Shown in pieces: positions 8,242 through 16,498 of a DNA stretch of 36,663 nucleotides. How positions within the stretch are numbered: position 1 is the first letter of the stretch; every line of letters starts with the position of its first letter. The notes beneath the pieces are model-generated. The model ran no database searches, was not told where the DNA came from, and worked only from the letters and a program-made list of their open reading frames with translations. Made by a program: the position numbers and the translations under genes. Source of the DNA: DAIOFH01 sp036745875 (GTDB taxonomy: Bacteria > Planctomycetota > SZUA-567). The DNA is taken from the NCBI GenBank assembly GCA_036745875.1, contig DAIOFH010000029.1, positions 1-36,663 of the forward strand, written 5' to 3'.

Positions 8242-9978
8242 TTACCGTCTGCGCCAGCGGTCTGTTTCCCTCCGCGCCCACCTCGACGCCAGTTCAAAAA
8301 GGGTTTTGGCGGCGATGTTTGCAAAAACGATCAAAACGCTCATGGCCGCTGCCGGAGCCGAGTCACCGGCATCGTCCATATTGACGACCGCCACCGACGC
8401 CAATTGCAAATCGGGACTGTACAGAAAAACAACGGCCGAAACGGTGGCCATCGAACTGATGAAATAATATCCCGCGATATCCAGCACCGCCGGAAGGCAC
8501 AACGGCAACGTCACCCTGCGAAACATTACGTAAAAGGGAACGGACAGCGACTCGGCGGCCAGATCGAACTCCCTGTCGATCTGCCGCAGTGCCGCACTGG
8601 CGGTCAGGTAGCCGACCGTATAGAAATGGATAACATTGCATAGGACAAGAAGAAGCATCGTCCCGTACAAGGGAAACAGCGGGTTGGGGAGGCTCGTCAA
8701 CCCTACGGAAAAAGAGGGCTTGTTGAAAAAGAATATATACGAAAGCCCTATGACCAGTCCGGGCAATGCCAATGGAACCAGGGACAGGCAATATGCAGCG
8801 CGCCGCAACCATTGGAGCCGCCGGGTTTTTTCGACAAGATAAGCTGTGCCGAACGTTGCGAAAGTTCCAAGAATGGCCGTATAAGCGGCCAGCCTGAGGC
8901 TGTTCCAAAACGCCGTATAACCGCCGCCGCCATACTCGCGGAAATTGTAATGACGTAGGGTTGGCATCAGTTTATACGGCCAGACATCGGCAAGAGACGC
9001 AAAGATCGACGTGACGAAGACTGTGATGACAACTCCGGCGGCGCAGAGGCAAAAGACAAACAGGACCCTGTCCCGCCAAGTGTTGGCTTTGGGCACCAGT
9101 GGGGTCGCTCTGGCGGTGATTGCCCCTGTTTGACGGCGGCGCAACCAATTGTCGGCGACGAAGGCCATAAGGGTCGGCACAAGCATGACGACGGAAATGA
9201 CTGCGCCCAGGTTGAAGTTTTGCTGTCCTACCACCTGTTTGTAGATATCCGTAGCCAATACGTTGTAATTTCCGCCAAGCACCTTCGGAGCGCCGAAATC
9301 GGTGAATACCAGGGTAAAACACACGAAGGCGGCGGAAAGCACCCCGTATTTCACGCCCGGTAAGGTCACGCTCCAGAATATTTCAGGCTTGCCCGCGCCC
9401 AGGGCTTCGGCCGCTTCATAAAGCCGCGCATCCGAATTAGCCAGCGCCGTCATGAGAATCATCACCGAGGGAGGGAATACCAGTATGGCTTCCGCAAGGA
9501 TTATACCTGTGGAACCATACAATCCGATATCAAGACCGAGCCAAGGCAATATCCCGAAAAATCCGGTGGTTACGATGCCTTTGCGGCCGAAAAGGTAGAC
9601 AAGGGAAATACCCATCATCATGGTGGGGGCAAACAGGGGAAGCATGGCGATCTGTTTGAAAAATGCCTTGCACCTGATCGTCGTTCTGGTCAAGGCATAG
9701 GCGAAAACAAATGCCGGCGGCAATGTCGCCAAGGTCGACACAACCGACACATAAAGGCTGTTGTAAAGAGCGGAAGCGAGGGAGGAGGCGGTAAAGAAAT
9801 GCACGAAATTGGCAAAGCCGATGAATTCGCCGCGGGCGTCGGTCAAACACTTTGAGACAAGCTCGGCCAAGGGAAGAAGTAGGCCCACCGTCATGAACAA
9901 CAACGACGCAGCTAGAAGACCGGCCTGAATATGCCGGTCGTCAAGGTGCTTCCGGCATGCAACCGTTTCCGTCGTCAT
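8242..9978 (-). CDS. phnU: fused two-domain ABC permease for 2-aminoethylphosphonate
   Basis: A 578-residue inner-membrane permease holding two complete MetI-like transmembrane domains, so one polypeptide replaces a PhnU/PhnV pair. Each half has its cytoplasmic EAA loop: YEAAEALGAGKPEIFWSVTL near 188-206 and DLAAESLSVPFYVMFRRVTL near 472-491. Roughly twelve hydrophobic segments can be seen. The fused form is known from the PhnS2-T2-U2 type of AEP transporter and from iron FbpB permeases; the phnW-phnX context favours AEP. Its ATG overlaps the stop of the ATPase gene (ATGA), giving translational coupling. Iron or another small ligand cannot be excluded on the permease alone. Confidence 0.85.
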   Translation of the reverse strand: MTTETVACRKHLDDRHIQAGLLAASLLFMTVGLLLPLAELVSKCLTDARGEFIGFANFVHFFTASSLASALYNSLYVSVVSTLATLPPAFVFAYALTRTTIRCKAFFKQIAMLPLFAPTMMMGISLVYLFGRKGIVTTGFFGILPWLGLDIGLYGSTGIILAEAILVFPPSVMILMTALANSDARLYEAAEALGAGKPEIFWSVTLPGVKYGVLSAAFVCFTLVFTDFGAPKVLGGNYNVLATDIYKQVVGQQNFNLGAVISVVMLVPTLMAFVADNWLRRRQTGAITARATPLVPKANTWRDRVLFVFCLCAAGVVITVFVTSIFASLADVWPYKLMPTLRHYNFREYGGGGYTAFWNSLRLAAYTAILGTFATFGTAYLVEKTRRLQWLRRAAYCLSLVPLALPGLVIGLSYIFFFNKPSFSVGLTSLPNPLFPLYGTMLLLVLCNVIHFYTVGYLTASAALRQIDREFDLAAESLSVPFYVMFRRVTLPLCLPAVLDIAGYYFISSMATVSAVVFLYSPDLQLASVAVVNMDDAGDSAPAAAMSVLIVFANIAAKTLFELASRWARRETDRWRRR

Positions 9979-11114
9979 GACAGCGCTCCCGCGTCAATAA
10001 AACAGACCAGCCTTTCGCGCGGCAGCTTGACTTTGACGCAATCGCCGGCCCTGAGCCGCATCTGCGTCACCTGCAGCGGAGGAACCAACGCTTCGAGGGA
10101 AATGCCGCCGACCCTGTTGACAGTCAACCCTCTTAGCGAGAGGCAATAGCCGGAACCTCGAAATTCCATATCGGCGACCCTGGCCATGAAGGTGTTTTCC
10201 TCCGGGAAAACATTGCGCTGGATCTGCACGTCCTCCGGGCGTATGGCCAGGGTTGCCGTCGAAGAAGCTGCGGATACCTCGGGGGAAACGAGCATGGTGA
10301 CGTTGCCGCTTTTGGCCACGCCTTCCTGAAGCTCCCATCCTTTAAGAAAATTCATCGCGCCGATAAAGTCAGCGACAAAGGGCGTCGACGGCAGGCGGTA
10401 GATTTCCTCAGGGCTTGCGAACTGGGCAAGATGCCCTTTCGACATCACCACAATGCGGTCGGACATCGTCAGGGCCTCCTCCTGGTCGTGCGTGACCATG
10501 ATGGCGGTTATGCCCATCTTCTGTTGAAGGCGGCGTATTTCCTTGCGAAGGGACAGTCGCACCTTCGCATCCAGTGCGGATAATGGCTCGTCGAGAAGAA
10601 GAAGGGATGGTTCCGGCGCGAGCGCCCGGGCGAGGGCGACACGCTGCTGCTGGCCCCCGGAAAGTTGGGCAGGGTATTTGCTCGAGCAATCGGCCAGGCC
10701 GACTAGATCGAGAAGGTGTTTCGCTTTTTTCTCAATCCCGTCCTGGCCCGCCGATTTCTGCCGAATGCCGAACTTGACGTTCTGGAGCGCGGTAAGATTG
10801 GGGAAAAGGGCGTAGGATTGGAAGACAATCCCGATGCCCCTTCCGGCAGTCGGCGTGTTCGTCATATCGCAGCCGCCAATATGCACCATGCCGCGCTCGG
10901 CCGTTTCCAGGCCGGCGATGACGCGTAGGAGCGTGGTTTTCCCGCATCCAGACGGGCCAAGTATGCAAACAAACTCCCCCTGCGCTACATCGAGGGACAC
11001 ATCATCCAATACCGCTGTCCCGCCAAAGGATTTCGCCACCTCGCTTACGGAGAGAAACGCATTCGTGGAAGCGCTCGACATTGGCGGCTTTATGTTTTTG
11101 ACTGCTATCATCAT
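9975..11114 (-). CDS. phnT: ABC transporter ATPase for 2-aminoethylphosphonate
   Basis: A 379-residue ATPase of the PotA/FbpC/PhnT type. Walker A is GPSGCGKT (53-60), the ABC signature LSGGQQQR (151-158) and Walker B LLLLDEP (171-177), followed by the switch His in MVTHDQEEAL. After about residue 260 comes a C-terminal TOBE-like regulatory region (LAIRPEDVQI). The N-terminus may be some eleven residues too long; a second Met (residue 12) is possible. The start ATG follows the stop of the binding-protein gene with no gap (TAAATG) and its own stop overlaps the permease start, so the three transporter genes are tightly coupled. It powers the fused permease. Confidence 0.9.
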   Translation of the reverse strand: MMIAVKNIKPPMSSASTNAFLSVSEVAKSFGGTAVLDDVSLDVAQGEFVCILGPSGCGKTTLLRVIAGLETAERGMVHIGGCDMTNTPTAGRGIGIVFQSYALFPNLTALQNVKFGIRQKSAGQDGIEKKAKHLLDLVGLADCSSKYPAQLSGGQQQRVALARALAPEPSLLLLDEPLSALDAKVRLSLRKEIRRLQQKMGITAIMVTHDQEEALTMSDRIVVMSKGHLAQFASPEEIYRLPSTPFVADFIGAMNFLKGWELQEGVAKSGNVTMLVSPEVSAASSTATLAIRPEDVQIQRNVFPEENTFMARVADMEFRGSGYCLSLRGLTVNRVGGISLEALVPPLQVTQMRLRAGDCVKVKLPRERLVCFIDAGALS

Positions 11115-12140
11115 TTACCTGCTTTCACTTTTGCCGTCATAGCGTTTGCTCCATTCGGCGAGAACGATGTCACGGACATCCGAAGCGGCATCAAGATCAT
11201 TGTCGATGATCAGGCTGCGCGGATCAGCAGGATAGCCCTCGGGAGCGCCAAGGCCGGTATCGATGGAAGTGATAGGATAAATATTGGCGTATAGCTTCAT
11301 GATGTCCTGCGATATGGCGAAGTCGAGGAATGTTTTGGCCGAATCCTTTATCGCGGCCTTTTTGACCAGCGCGTTTGCCTCGAGATCCCAGCCGGAGCCT
11401 TCCGCCGGCCAGATCGTTTCCACCGGCTCGCCTTTGCTTTTTTGCTTCAGGCCGCGGTACCCGAACGATATGCCAATGATGCACTCCCCCTGCCCGGCCA
11501 TTTTTGCCGGTTTGGATCCGGAGTGGGTATACTGCATCATGTTTCCGTGCAGCTTATCGAGATAAGTCCAGCCCTGTTCTTCGCCCATGATTTGCAGTAT
11601 CCCCGATACGGTGAGATATCCGGTGCCGGAACTGGCGGGATTCGCCATGACGATAAGTCCCTTGTACTCCGGCCGGACCAGGTCCGCATAACTCTTGGGA
11701 AGGGGAAGACCGCGTTCCTCCAGTTCGATCGTGTTGACGATAAAGCCCGTTTCCCATGCCTTGATCCCGACCCACGAAGGCGTTTCGGCCGCGTCGCGGA
11801 ACATGGCATCCACCTTTTCAAGGTTCTTCGGCGAGTATGGCTCCAGGGTGTTTTCGTTTTTCGCTTTTATGAGGCTGGTGGCGGCAAGACCCCAGATGAC
11901 ATCGGCCTGGGGGTTTTCCTTTTCCGCCAGGAATTTCGCGGTGATTATCCCGGTGGAATCGCGCACGACCTTGACGGGAATATCGGGATGTTGTTTTTTG
12001 AACAATTCCAGATAGGCAGGGTATTCGTCGTCCTCCAGGGCGGTGTAGACGACGAGCGCCTCGCCGGCCTCAGGAAGGCAGAAATTGGAGGAAACGAAAA
12101 GGGCTGCCATAATCAGCAAACAGTGTTTCAGAATTTTCAT
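11115..12140 (-). CDS. phnS: periplasmic binding protein for 2-aminoethylphosphonate
   Basis: A 341-residue extracellular solute-binding protein of the iron/AEP/polyamine type. It starts MKILKHCLLIMAALFVSSNF, a signal peptide with likely cleavage near EAGEA, before the mature start LVVYTALEDDEYPAYLELF. That start is typical of this family and the length fits. I chose ATG 12138-12140 over the upstream ATG (12162) because AAAGG lies about seven bases before it and the signal peptide then has the usual length. It sits between phnX and the ATPase gene, matching the PhnS2 arrangement. Ligand assignment comes from operon context; the same fold also binds ferric iron and spermidine. Confidence 0.85.
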   Translation of the reverse strand: MKILKHCLLIMAALFVSSNFCLPEAGEALVVYTALEDDEYPAYLELFKKQHPDIPVKVVRDSTGIITAKFLAEKENPQADVIWGLAATSLIKAKNENTLEPYSPKNLEKVDAMFRDAAETPSWVGIKAWETGFIVNTIELEERGLPLPKSYADLVRPEYKGLIVMANPASSGTGYLTVSGILQIMGEEQGWTYLDKLHGNMMQYTHSGSKPAKMAGQGECIIGISFGYRGLKQKSKGEPVETIWPAEGSGWDLEANALVKKAAIKDSAKTFLDFAISQDIMKLYANIYPITSIDTGLGAPEGYPADPRSLIIDNDLDAASDVRDIVLAEWSKRYDGKSESR

Positions 12141-12167
12141 ACATGCCTTTCTTCTAGTATGCATTGC

Positions 12168-13064
12168 CTATCGAAGGGAAATGCCCGCCGCCATACTTGG
12201 CGCTTTTTCCAGAATTTTGTTGAGCGTCGGCTCCGTGCGGCGAATTGCCCTTAGGCCGGGTAGGACATCCTCCATGAGGTTGTCCTCCACCACTTCAATC
12301 ATCTGCGGCAAGGCAGCGACCGATTCCATCACCAGATCCGCGCCGGTGCTCAGCATCGTTTCCAACGCCGTTTTGTGCATGGATGCGATTTTATCAGTCG
12401 GCAAGGCACCCGCTTGCTCCATGGACATTCCGAACATGTTGCCGGTCACGGTCACTCCGGCGCTCCAAACCCCGGCATTGACGCCGGCCCTGACATCGGA
12501 GAGAGTGTCGCCGATATTGACCACGCTGCTTGGCGGAAATACATCCAGCGCTTCCATGCAGTGATAAATCATCCAGGGGCGGGGGCGGCCGGCCGACACC
12601 TCGGCGGCCGAGCAGGTAAAGTCGAAGCTGATCCCCCGTTTGGCGAGGATGTCGACGAGCAGTGTCGTCATGGGCCGGTTGTATCCTGTGGTGGCTGCGA
12701 CCTTGATGCCCATTGTCCTTAATGCATCAATCGCCTTCGCCGCGCCGGGAATGGCGTCGGCAAAACGCGGAAGCGCCTCCAACTGGAGAGGGATGAATTC
12801 CTCGAAAAGCGAATCAACGTCGACGGAGCTCCATTCCCGCCGGTGTTTCCTTCGCCATTGCGAGGCAATTGAAGGCATGCCGAGCATTTCCTTGATATGG
12901 TCGCGCTTGTGCATACCCATGGGAACCCGCGCCTCGTCCTCGCTGGCAAACACACCATGCCTCCTGAACAGTTCACAAAAAGCGCCGGCCGGTGCCCTGC
13001 TTCCGAAATCGACCACTGTTCCCGCCAGGTCGAAAACAACGAGGGTAATCATTTTTTTTGTCAT
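12168..13064 (-). CDS. phnX: phosphonoacetaldehyde hydrolase (phosphonatase)
   Basis: A HAD-superfamily enzyme that cleaves phosphonoacetaldehyde to acetaldehyde and phosphate. The nucleophile is Asp12 in DLAGT; the Ala two residues later replaces the usual HAD acid, as in true phosphonatases. Lys53 (MGMHKRDH) matches the Schiff-base lysine of characterised phosphonatases at the same number. NIGDTLSDVRAG gives the Mg-binding acidic pair. At 298 residues it is some 25-30 longer than most, with an extra C-terminal tail (after about residue 265) of unknown role. A start at Met5 is possible, but AAGGATGG fits the first ATG. It follows phnW by 25 bases. The combination of residues leaves little doubt. 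Confidence 0.95.
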   Translation of the reverse strand: MTKKMITLVVFDLAGTVVDFGSRAPAGAFCELFRRHGVFASEDEARVPMGMHKRDHIKEMLGMPSIASQWRRKHRREWSSVDVDSLFEEFIPLQLEALPRFADAIPGAAKAIDALRTMGIKVAATTGYNRPMTTLLVDILAKRGISFDFTCSAAEVSAGRPRPWMIYHCMEALDVFPPSSVVNIGDTLSDVRAGVNAGVWSAGVTVTGNMFGMSMEQAGALPTDKIASMHKTALETMLSTGADLVMESVAALPQMIEVVEDNLMEDVLPGLRAIRRTEPTLNKILEKAPSMAAGISLR

Positions 13065-13089
13065 GGATAATCCATCCTTAAAAAATCAT

Positions 13090-14244
13090 TCATTCACCAT
13101 GCATTGCCAACTGTTCAACCGGGTTCAATTCCACATCCAACGCCGCCAGCGCCCGGCGAACGGCTGCTACGAGGGAATAAATGTCGGTAAGATCTATATG
13201 GCCGATATTTCCCACGCGAAATACTTCCGCATCACCTACTTTCCCCGGATAAATGACAAATCCGTCGTTCCGTAGAAGGCTATAAAAGCCGGCAAAATCA
13301 AAGGCTGGGTGGTCGGGATAGAGATAGGACGTGATGATCCAACCCTGGTCCTGTTCGGCCAGGTATTCCGTAAACCCCAGCGTCCGCATCTCCCGTCGCA
13401 GAACTTCATTGTTTCCCTGATAACGCTGCATTCGCCCGAGGTAGCCGCCCTCCATCTCGTGTTCGAACAGCGCCTGACGAAAAGCGAGGATGGCCTGGGT
13501 GGGCGGGGTGAAGCGGAATTGCCCGTTCCTGCGCATGTCTTCATGCTGCGCATAGAGATCGAGGGAGAGACTCCGTGAATTCCCATTGCATTCCGCCAGC
13601 TTCTCTCGCCGTGCGATGACAAATGAAAAGCCGGGTACGCCTTCGATGCATTTGTTCGCGGATGATATGAGCCAGTCGATATGCCAGTCCAGCATTCTGA
13701 TGTAAGCCGCGCCAAAACTGGACATCGCGTCCACGATGAAGGAACGCTTGTGCCGGTGCACGACTGCACCGATATGGTCGATCGGATTGAAAAGCCCGGA
13801 GGTAGTTTCGCAATGCACGACCGCGACATGGGTGATGGCGGGATCGCCCGCCAGTCGTCTGTCGACTTCTTTAGCGTCCGCAACGTTACGCTCTGAAAAA
13901 GTGACGACGTCGGACTGCATGCCCATTGCCCTGGCCATCTCGGCCATGCGCCTGCCGTAGGCGCCGTTGGCAACGACAAGCAGTTTACCTTCGCGCGGGA
14001 CCGCCGTCCCAAGGGTCGCTTCCACTCCCATGCTGCCGCAGCCCTGCATCAGTATCGCCTCGTACGATTCGGGCGGCACCTCAGCAAGTTTGAGCAGTCT
14101 TTTTTTTACGTCACACACGACGCCGAGAAACTCCTCGTCCCGCGCCCCCAAATCGCGCAGCATGGCCTGCTTCACGGTCGGGCTGGTCGACAGCGGCCCG
14201 GGAGTGAAGAGCAGGCTGTCGCGCCACTGCGAACTTCTGTACAT
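13090..14244 (-). CDS. phnW: 2-aminoethylphosphonate-pyruvate transaminase
   Basis: A 384-residue PLP-dependent class V aminotransferase that converts AEP plus pyruvate to phosphonoacetaldehyde plus alanine. It opens with LLFTPGPLSTSPTVKQAML, the hallmark of PhnW, and carries MQGCGSMGVEA, the PLP-binding Asp in VDAMSSFGA (about 172) and the Schiff-base Lys198 in SSANKCIEGVPGF. The length is normal for the family. An AAAGGG ribosome site precedes the ATG. It is the first phn gene, so the pathway enzymes precede the transporter on the transcript. No LysR or GntR regulator gene (PhnR type) lies nearby, so how the operon senses AEP or phosphate is not visible. Confidence 0.95.
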   Translation of the reverse strand: MYRSSQWRDSLLFTPGPLSTSPTVKQAMLRDLGARDEEFLGVVCDVKKRLLKLAEVPPESYEAILMQGCGSMGVEATLGTAVPREGKLLVVANGAYGRRMAEMARAMGMQSDVVTFSERNVADAKEVDRRLAGDPAITHVAVVHCETTSGLFNPIDHIGAVVHRHKRSFIVDAMSSFGAAYIRMLDWHIDWLISSANKCIEGVPGFSFVIARREKLAECNGNSRSLSLDLYAQHEDMRRNGQFRFTPPTQAILAFRQALFEHEMEGGYLGRMQRYQGNNEVLRREMRTLGFTEYLAEQDQGWIITSYLYPDHPAFDFAGFYSLLRNDGFVIYPGKVGDAEVFRVGNIGHIDLTDIYSLVAAVRRALAALDVELNPVEQLAMHGE

Positions 14245-14352
14245 ACGTTTACCCTTTCATCAATTTTTTCTTGCGACAATTGATTAATGGGAGAAACGTA
14301 TACCGCCGAATTGTTGGGATATTGTGAGGGGAATGTTTGTTTTATATTTTGC

Positions 14353-16095
14353 TTACAGTTTTTTGTCCGCTTCCACAGGTATGAAATCAAAAGACGTCAC
14401 GTCGAACAGTCCCATATCGGTCAACTTTATCTCGGGGACGACTGCCAGCGACATGAAACACAGGGTCATGATCGGCTCCACCCCGGTGCTGATGCCGAGT
14501 TCGCGGTGGGCAAGTTCATGCAGGCTGACAAGCTTCTCATCCACCCACTCGCCGGTTTGGTCCGTCATGATGCCACCGATTGGCATGGGCATGTTTTCGA
14601 CCACCTTCCCGTCCTTCACCAGAACTATGCCTCCGTTTTGCCCGATCAGGCTCCGCACGGCGAAGGCGATGCTCGCGTTGTCCACCCCGACGGCGATGAT
14701 GTTGTGGGAGTCATGGGCGACGGACAAGGCAACAGCGCCATGCTTGATCCCATATCCCTGCAGAAGTGCGACAGCCACATTACCGGTCATTTGATGGCGC
14801 TCGACAACCGCGACCTTTACGATATCCTGACGGGGATCGTAGACGAAATCGCCGGAAGGTCCCCGCGTAATGGTCGCGGTCCGCTTGGAGGTGACGACGC
14901 CGCCGGGATTGATGCCGATGACATAGACCCGGTCGGACTTGAGATTCATCTTCAGCTTGTCCTCGGAAAAATCCTTCACGTGAAAACTGCCGGTGACTGA
15001 CGAGCTGCTGAATTTGTTGATGGATGGCAGATATGCACCGTCACGGGCGACCTCGCGACCACGAATAAACACCCGCCGCACCTTGAAATCCTTCAAATCG
15101 TCCAGCAGGACGATATCGGCGCGAAGCCCCGGAGCAATCGCACCGCGATCATAAAGCCGGAAACACTCGGCCGCGTTCAGGCTCGCCATTTGAATGGCGG
15201 TGACGGGATCGAGGCCTTCTTCGATGCAAATGCGAAGATGATCGTCCAGGTGCCCGAGTTCCAGCATGGTTTTCGGCTGGCGGTCGTCGCTGCAGAGGAG
15301 GCAGCGACGGCTGTTCCTCTGGGTAACGCCCTTGAGAAGGTTGCGGAGGTCATGGCAGGCGGAACCCTGCCGGAGAAGGACGTACATGCCGCGGGAAATG
15401 CGGTCAAGCATGGCTTCGACGGTGGCGCACTCGTGGTCGGTGTGGATTTGGGCCGACGCATAGGCGTTCAGGTCCATGCCTTTGACGGAAGGGCTGTGCC
15501 CGTCTATGAGCTTGCCGGATTTTTTCCCTACCATCAGCTTGTCCAAAACGCCGTCCTGTGCGCTGATGACTCCGGGATAATCCATGAATTCCCCGAGGCC
15601 GATGATGCGCTCGTCCTTGAGCGGTTCGGTCATGGCCGCGGCGTCTATGGTTGCGCCCGAATGCTCGAAAGGGGTGGCGGGCACGCAGGAAGGCAGCATG
15701 AATTTTATATCCAACACCGTCCCTGCGGCGGCGGTCAGCATGTATTCGAGGCCGTCCCTGCCGCAGACATTGACGATTTCGTGCGGGTCGGCAATGATGG
15801 TGGTGCCGCCGTGGGGCACCAGCAATCGGCCAATCTCCTCCGGGCTGACGTAGGAAGATTCGATATGTATGTGGCTGTCGATGAAGCCTGGCGCTGCGTA
15901 CTGTCCAGCCGCGTCTATTATTTCTTTGCCCTCGTACCCCCCCACCCCCGCAATCATATCATCCGAGAGCGCGATATCGCCTTTGACAATGGCGCCGCCA
16001 TAGACGTCCACGACATTGCAATTCCTGATGACCAGGTCCGCCGGGTGGCGGCCCGCCGCCACATCAATAAGTTTCTTGAGCATTGCCTTGTCCAT
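14353..16095 (-). CDS. ade: adenine deaminase
   Basis: A 580-residue amidohydrolase that deaminates adenine to hypoxanthine in purine salvage. The N-terminal beta-sandwich is followed by GFIDSHIHIESSYVSP, where His75 and His77 bind metal, and by ADPHEIVNVCG. GLGEFMDYPGV, IDGHSPSV and LCSDDRQPKTMLELGHLDDH are family motifs with further metal ligands. The C-terminal part (KLTDMGLFDVTSF) closes the fold, and the length is that of Bacillus-type Ade. The ribosome site is AGAGGAA, seven bases before the ATG. It lies 108 bases upstream of phnW on the same strand with no clear terminator between. It could therefore be co-transcribed, but it shares no obvious pathway with phosphonate use. Confidence 0.93.
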   Translation of the reverse strand: MDKAMLKKLIDVAAGRHPADLVIRNCNVVDVYGGAIVKGDIALSDDMIAGVGGYEGKEIIDAAGQYAAPGFIDSHIHIESSYVSPEEIGRLLVPHGGTTIIADPHEIVNVCGRDGLEYMLTAAAGTVLDIKFMLPSCVPATPFEHSGATIDAAAMTEPLKDERIIGLGEFMDYPGVISAQDGVLDKLMVGKKSGKLIDGHSPSVKGMDLNAYASAQIHTDHECATVEAMLDRISRGMYVLLRQGSACHDLRNLLKGVTQRNSRRCLLCSDDRQPKTMLELGHLDDHLRICIEEGLDPVTAIQMASLNAAECFRLYDRGAIAPGLRADIVLLDDLKDFKVRRVFIRGREVARDGAYLPSINKFSSSSVTGSFHVKDFSEDKLKMNLKSDRVYVIGINPGGVVTSKRTATITRGPSGDFVYDPRQDIVKVAVVERHQMTGNVAVALLQGYGIKHGAVALSVAHDSHNIIAVGVDNASIAFAVRSLIGQNGGIVLVKDGKVVENMPMPIGGIMTDQTGEWVDEKLVSLHELAHRELGISTGVEPIMTLCFMSLAVVPEIKLTDMGLFDVTSFDFIPVEADKKL

Positions 16096-16273
16096 AGCGA
16101 TTCCTCTCTATTCTCGTTGTACTCCAAAATACATCTATGGTTGGCCAATTGCAAAGTATTAATTATCGAAACGGTTTGATAAGAAAATACTATGAAATGC
16201 GTTCCTTTGATTCGCGACGATGTCATCCGGCACGGTGCGCCATCCCATCAAAAGCAAAATCTATCCTTCTCTG

Positions 16274-16289
16274 AGTTCCATATGCAACT
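16274..16289. promoter_or_regulatory. operator copy 1 (candidate MarR site)
   Basis: AGTTCCATATGCAACT matches the perfect palindrome at 16424-16439 except for one base (C for G at position 5). Its last base begins TATAAA (16289-16294). The two copies share the exact 15-base string CATATGCAACTATAA and lie 150 bases apart, centre to centre. Confidence 0.55.
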
Positions 16290-16337
16290 ATAAATATATT
16301 CATTCCATGGATAGGATTGACATTTTTATTTCGTTTA

Positions 16338-16366
16338 TTGACAAATAACTCAATATTTCGTACCAT
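16338..16366 (+). promoter_or_regulatory. candidate sigma-70 promoter of the RND operon
   Basis: A perfect -35 TTGACA (16338-16343), a 17-base spacer and TACCAT (16361-16366) as -10, reading toward the efflux genes. The predicted start near 16373 places operator copy 2 within the leader, where a repressor could block elongation. Confidence 0.5.
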
Positions 16367-16423
16367 ATTCACAAAATTAAAATATATACATTAGCATTAG
16401 TGGGGTTCGTTATTTATTTTTTA

Positions 16424-16439
16424 AGTTGCATATGCAACT
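16424..16439. promoter_or_regulatory. operator copy 2, perfect 16-bp palindrome (candidate MarR site)
   Basis: AGTTGCATATGCAACT is identical to its reverse complement. MarR-family repressors typically bind palindromes of this length, and a MarR gene ends the downstream operon. The final T is the first base of a perfect -10 box, TATAAT (16439-16444), so a bound protein would cover the space between -35 and -10. The -35 for this box is poor. Confidence 0.65.
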
Positions 16440-16498
16440 ATAATAATACAAAGTGAATTGCCAGTGCGGTGTTTTGACCCGGTTCGGAGCGAAAGAAA

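Larger units (their letters stand above)
16096..16498. other. AT-rich divergent control region (ade / RND operon)
   Basis: About 400 non-coding bases between adenine deaminase (leftward) and the efflux operon (rightward). It is very AT-rich and contains two related palindromes (16274-16289 and 16424-16439), both followed at once by TATAAA/TATAAT, and a separate good promoter (16338-16366). It most likely controls the efflux operon and perhaps ade as well. Confidence 0.6.

Noticed and set aside
14245..14352. Pho box or other known phosphonate control site upstream of phnW
   Set aside because: I searched the 108 bases by eye and found no repeat resembling the CTGTCAT pair, and no convincing promoter.
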